DNA of 16,663 nucleotides from Oscillospiraceae bacterium. Lineage in GTDB: Bacteria > Bacillota > Clostridia > Oscillospirales > Ruminococcaceae. Below, in pieces: positions 14,088 through 16,663 of the stretch; positions within the stretch are counted from its first letter, which is position 1, and every line of letters starts with the position of its first letter. The stretch covers positions 1 through 16,663 of the forward strand of contig JAEDJV010000050.1 in assembly GCA_016296165.1 (NCBI GenBank), written 5' to 3'. The notes beneath the pieces are model-generated. The model saw only the letters and a program-made list of their open reading frames with translations, searched no databases and was not told the DNA's origin. Made by a program: the position numbers and the translations under genes.

Positions 14088-14822
14088 TTATTCAGCTGTT
14101 TCTTCTGTAGCTTCTTCAGCAGCTTCAGCTTCAACCTGTTCGCCCTGTCTGCCTTCGATGATAGCGTTAGCCATTGCACCAGCAATAAGCTTAACTGCTC
14201 TGATAGCGTCGTCGTTACCTGGGATAACGTAATCTACTTCATCAGGGTCACAGTTTGTATCAACAATAGCAACAATCGGGATGTTGAGTTTCTTTGCTTC
14301 AGCAACTGCAATCTTTTCTTTTCTTGGGTCAACGATGAATAAAGCGCCCGGGAGCTTCTTCATTGTCTTGATACCGCCAAGGAACTTTTCAAGCTTTTCA
14401 ATTTCGAGTGTAAGCTTGCTTACTTCTTTCTTAGGGAGAAGTGCAAATGTACCGTCTTCTTCCATCTTTCTGAGCTGTTCAAGTCTCTTGATTCTGTTCT
14501 TGATTGTTTCGAAGTTTGTCATCATACCGCCGAGCCATCTAGCGTTTACATAGTGAGCGCCGGCACGGATAGCTTCTTCCTTAACTGAATCACCAGCCTG
14601 CTTCTTTGTACCTACGAAAAGTACTGATTCGCCCTGAGCTGAGATGTCACGGATGAACATATATGCTTCTTCGAGTTTCTTAACTGTCTTCTGAAGATCG
14701 ATAATGTAGATACCGTTTCTTTCTGTGAAGATATAAGGTGCCATTTTTGGGTTCCATCTTCTTGTCTGGTGGCCAAAGTGTACGCCAGCTTCAAGAAGCT
14801 GTTTCATTGATACTACTGCCAT
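14088..14822 (-). CDS. rpsB: 30S ribosomal protein S2
   Basis: S2 is a small-subunit ribosomal protein. The 244 residues show MKQLLEAGVHFGHQTRRWNPKM, YIFTERNGIYIIDLQKT, VLFVGTKKQA, RWLGGMMTNF, KLPGALFIVDPRKE, and PIVAIVDTNCDPDEVDYVIPGNDDAIRA, all typical of S2; the C-terminus is an acidic Ala/Glu tail. The start is ATG at 14822 with GGAGGA eight bases upstream. It is the first gene of an rpsB-tsf unit, the order usual in bacteria, with a structured leader of about 110 nt. Confidence 0.98.
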   Translation of the reverse strand: MAVVSMKQLLEAGVHFGHQTRRWNPKMAPYIFTERNGIYIIDLQKTVKKLEEAYMFIRDISAQGESVLFVGTKKQAGDSVKEEAIRAGAHYVNARWLGGMMTNFETIKNRIKRLEQLRKMEEDGTFALLPKKEVSKLTLEIEKLEKFLGGIKTMKKLPGALFIVDPRKEKIAVAEAKKLNIPIVAIVDTNCDPDEVDYVIPGNDDAIRAVKLIAGAMANAIIEGRQGEQVEAEAAEEATEETAE

Positions 14823-14878
14823 TGTGTAGTTCCTCCTAATAAATTGGTTTTGATTATTCCCTCCGCTGGTCTTAGCTT

Positions 14879-14911
14879 GCAGATAACCTTACTCCTAAGG
14901 CACCAATCTGC
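14879..14911 (-). promoter_or_regulatory. Conserved-looking hairpin in the rpsB leader
   Basis: In the rpsB transcript GCAGAT (14911-14906) pairs with ATCTGC (14884-14879), and inside it CCTTA pairs with TAAGG around a GGAG loop. Beyond it lie a second purine tract GGAGGG and the true ribosome binding site. The sequence TTGGTG occurs twice, once before and once inside the hairpin, and a downstream CCAAT could pair with it. S2 represses its own mRNA in other bacteria, so an S2-responsive leader is a fair inference. The rest of 14823-15036 holds only the leader, the promoter and AT-rich sequence. Confidence 0.5.
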
Positions 14912-14940
14912 AAAATCACCAACGTGCGAATTACTGAAAT

Positions 14941-14969
14941 ATTATATCATAATTCTTTCAGATTTTCAA
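14941..14969 (-). promoter_or_regulatory. Sigma-A promoter for rpsB-tsf
   Basis: On the minus strand TTGAAA (14969-14964) and TATAAT (14946-14941) are 17 bp apart, with TG one base before the -10. The start of transcription would be near 14934. Confidence 0.85.
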
Positions 14970-15036
14970 TATATTATGAAAATATTTTTACGACAAATTT
15001 TCATCCGTATCATCTGTTTTTTTTAGCAATAATTAC

Positions 15037-15792
15037 TTATTTGTTATTATATCCTGAATATTCAGAAACTCTGAGTCTCCTGTTTGCATTTTCTATTCTG
15101 TCATCATCCGGAGAGGAGATACCTTCAAGAGCATATTTTATCCCGAGATTCTCCCACTTGAATACTCCAAGGGTATGATAAGGAAGCACATCGACCCTCT
15201 GAACATTTTTCAGACCAGCAATAAATTCACCAAGTGCATCCAGATCCTCATCAAAATCACTGTTCTCAGGAACAAGCACATGTCTTATCCATACTGGTTT
15301 TTCTATATCTGACAGATACTTTGCAAGTTCAAGTATATTTTCATTTTTCTGTCTGGTTAATTCAAAATGACGTTCAGGATTGATTTCCTTAATGTCAAGA
15401 AGCAGAAGATCTGTATATTTCATAAGTTCATTGAACTTTGAGAAAAACGGTTCTTCTCTTGTAAACGGATTTCCTGAAGTGTCTATGGTTGTATGAATGC
15501 CTTCTTTTTTAGCGAGTTTAAAAAATTCGATAAGAAAGTCGATCTGCAGAAGTGGTTCTCCCCCGCTTACAGTTATTCCACCGTCTTTTCCCCAGTATGG
15601 CTTATATTTTTTCACCTTGTTAAAAAGATCTTCAGCTGTCCACTCTTCACCTCCTGCAGATGCCCATGAATCCGGGTTGTGACAGTATTTGCAGCGCATG
15701 TCACAGCCTTTGAGAAAAACTACAAAACGGACGCCCGGTCCGTCTGCAGCGCCAAAACTCTCAAGTGAATGAATTATTCCTTTTATACTCAT
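15037..15792 (-). CDS. pflA: Pyruvate formate-lyase activating enzyme
   Basis: This radical-SAM enzyme installs the glycyl radical on PflB. The 251 residues have the N-terminal GIIHSLESFGAADGPGVRFVV (the start of the family, shown here up to VV as 20-odd positions 5-25), the cluster motif CDMRCKYC (CxxxCxxC), GITVSGGEPLLQ (the GGEP SAM-binding loop), DTSGN, and LLLLDIK. Length is normal (E. coli PflA is 246). The start is ATG at 15792 with AGGAG upstream. It lies directly downstream of pflB, its substrate, with a terminator hairpin between. I see no clear terminator after it before the rpsB promoter. Confidence 0.96.
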   Translation of the reverse strand: MSIKGIIHSLESFGAADGPGVRFVVFLKGCDMRCKYCHNPDSWASAGGEEWTAEDLFNKVKKYKPYWGKDGGITVSGGEPLLQIDFLIEFFKLAKKEGIHTTIDTSGNPFTREEPFFSKFNELMKYTDLLLLDIKEINPERHFELTRQKNENILELAKYLSDIEKPVWIRHVLVPENSDFDEDLDALGEFIAGLKNVQRVDVLPYHTLGVFKWENLGIKYALEGISSPDDDRIENANRRLRVSEYSGYNNK

Positions 15793-15820
15793 TATTATTC
15801 TCTCCTAACAGTTTTAAAAA

Positions 15821-15851
15821 GACCCGTACAAATGTATCATCTGCACGGGTC
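15821..15851 (-). terminator. Intercistronic terminator between pflB and pflA
   Basis: On the minus strand GACCCGT (15851-15845) pairs with ACGGGTC (15827-15821), and the inner CAGATG and CATTTG extend the stem (with G-U pairs) to a 3-nt loop. Five T follow (15820-15816). It would stop most transcripts after pflB and let a fraction through to pflA, or else mark the end of pflB mRNA. No separate pflA promoter is evident. Confidence 0.82.
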
Positions 15852-15887
15852 AGTATATTTATACTCTTTATTATTTATTAAAATAAA

Positions 15888-16663
15888 TTATAAAGACTTG
15901 TGGCATGTTCTCTTGATAACGTCGAGCTGCTGTTCACGTGTAAGATCGATGAACTTAACTGCGTAACCAGATACACGAATTGTAAAGTTAGCGTATTCTT
16001 CCTTCTCTGGATGTTCCATAGCATCGATGAGCTTTTCAGTACCAAATACGTTTACGTTGAGGTGATGAGCACCCTGTACAAAGTAACCATCAAGTGTATT
16101 TACAAGGTTATTAACTCTTTCTTCACTGCTGTTTCCGAGAGCATCAGGATTGATTGTCTGAGTATTTGAGATACCGTCAAGAGCCCATTCGTATGGAATC
16201 TTAGCAACTGAGTTGAGTGATGAAAGAAGACCTGTCTGTTCTGCACCGTAGCTTGGTGAAGCACCTGGAGCAAACGGTTCGCCAGCCTTACGACCATCAG
16301 GAAGTGAACCTGTAGCCTTACCGTAAACAACGTTTGATGTGATTGTAAGGATAGATGTTGTAGGTTCTGAGTTACGGTATGTGTGTCTCTTCTTGATCTT
16401 GTCAAGGAATGTCTTGAGGAGCCATACGCCGATTTCGTCAGCTCTGTTGTCGTCGTTACCATATTTAGGGAAGTCGCCTTCGATTTCGTAATCAAGAGCG
16501 ATATTCTTAGCTACGTCAACTACATTACCCTTCTTGTCCTTAACTTCAACATCTCCGCGGATAACCTTAACCTTAGCATACTTGATAGCTGAGAGTGAGT
16601 CAATTACATGTGAGAATCCAGCAATACCTGTAGCGAATGTACGTCTTACATCTGTATCGATAA
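15888..16663 (-). CDS. pflB: Pyruvate formate-lyase (formate C-acetyltransferase), C-terminal part
   Basis: PflB converts pyruvate and CoA to acetyl-CoA and formate by a glycyl-radical mechanism in anaerobic fermentation. About 257 C-terminal residues are visible; the start and the catalytic Cys pair lie beyond the right edge of the window. The frame is open to 16663. Recognisable parts are DVRRTFATGIAGFSHVIDS, SLSAIKYAKVKVIRG, DGRKAGEPFAPGASP, QTINPDALG, HHLNVNVFGTEKLIDAM and the glycyl-radical site RVSGYAVKFIDLTREQQ, with the radical Gly 25 residues from the end, as in E. coli. Codon use is strongly biased, fitting a very abundant protein. The stop TAA is at 15888-15890. A terminator and pflA follow. 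Confidence 0.97.
   Translation of the reverse strand, partial: IDTDVRRTFATGIAGFSHVIDSLSAIKYAKVKVIRGDVEVKDKKGNVVDVAKNIALDYEIEGDFPKYGNDDNRADEIGVWLLKTFLDKIKKRHTYRNSEPTTSILTITSNVVYGKATGSLPDGRKAGEPFAPGASPSYGAEQTGLLSSLNSVAKIPYEWALDGISNTQTINPDALGNSSEERVNNLVNTLDGYFVQGAHHLNVNVFGTEKLIDAMEHPEKEEYANFTIRVSGYAVKFIDLTREQQLDVIKRTCHKSL

Noticed and set aside
16100..16495. 131-codon minus-strand frame within the pflB region
   Set aside because: It is in a different frame from pflB; the pflB frame is open across the same bases and encodes unmistakable PFL sequence including the glycyl-radical motif.

Overview
The window reads as a chromosomal segment of a low-GC Gram-positive anaerobe of the class Clostridia, most like Ruminococcus and relatives (Oscillospiraceae). 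The reasons are pyruvate formate-lyase with its activase, the forespore sigma factor SigG, a GerW/YtfJ-type protein, S4-domain RluA-family and fused NnrE-NnrD proteins of Firmicutes type, strong GGAGG ribosome binding sites, and sigma-A promoters with 17-bp spacers. The species assignment is an inference. I see no mobile element, phage gene, CRISPR array, tRNA or rRNA; this is core chromosome.

Layout, left to right. (1) A plus-strand rhomboid protease gene (70-657) is broken by an in-frame TGA at codon 5. It converges on a shared terminator with a minus-strand two-gene unit, a DHH phosphoesterase followed by an RluA-family pseudouridine synthase (3171 down to 709), which has its own promoter at 3216-3244. 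(2) A long minus-strand gene cluster runs from a promoter at 9911-9939 down to a terminator at 3335-3367. It encodes a site-2-protease-like membrane protein that has lost its HExxH motif, ScpA, ScpB, a DUF2953-GerW fusion, a D-Ala-D-Ala carboxypeptidase, bifunctional NAD(P)HX repair enzyme NnrE-NnrD, and a small lipoprotein. (3) Divergent from it is rpmB (L28), with a strong promoter and a long leader that can fold in two mutually exclusive ways. (4) trmB lies on the minus strand and converges with rpmB. Divergent from trmB is a plus-strand pair: a CmpB-type membrane protein with a perfect consensus promoter, then sigG. (5) Four minus-strand housekeeping genes follow: pflB (3' part only), pflA, rpsB and tsf, with hairpins between pflB and pflA and between rpsB and tsf, and a structured rpsB leader.

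How they fit together: cluster (2) joins chromosome segregation (ScpA/B of SMC condensin), spore or envelope proteins (GerW, carboxypeptidase, lipoprotein) and metabolite repair. With sigG nearby this suggests that the organism sporulates or keeps sporulation genes. PflB/PflA supply mixed-acid fermentation, and rpsB-tsf, rpmB, trmB and the pseudouridine synthase serve translation.

The points most worth a second look are the two disabled intramembrane proteases (rhomboid by a nonsense codon, site-2 protease by loss of the metal site), the DUF2953-GerW fusion that appears to run through a still functional ribosome binding site, and the bistable rpmB leader. No clearly new multi-gene defence or mobile system is visible.
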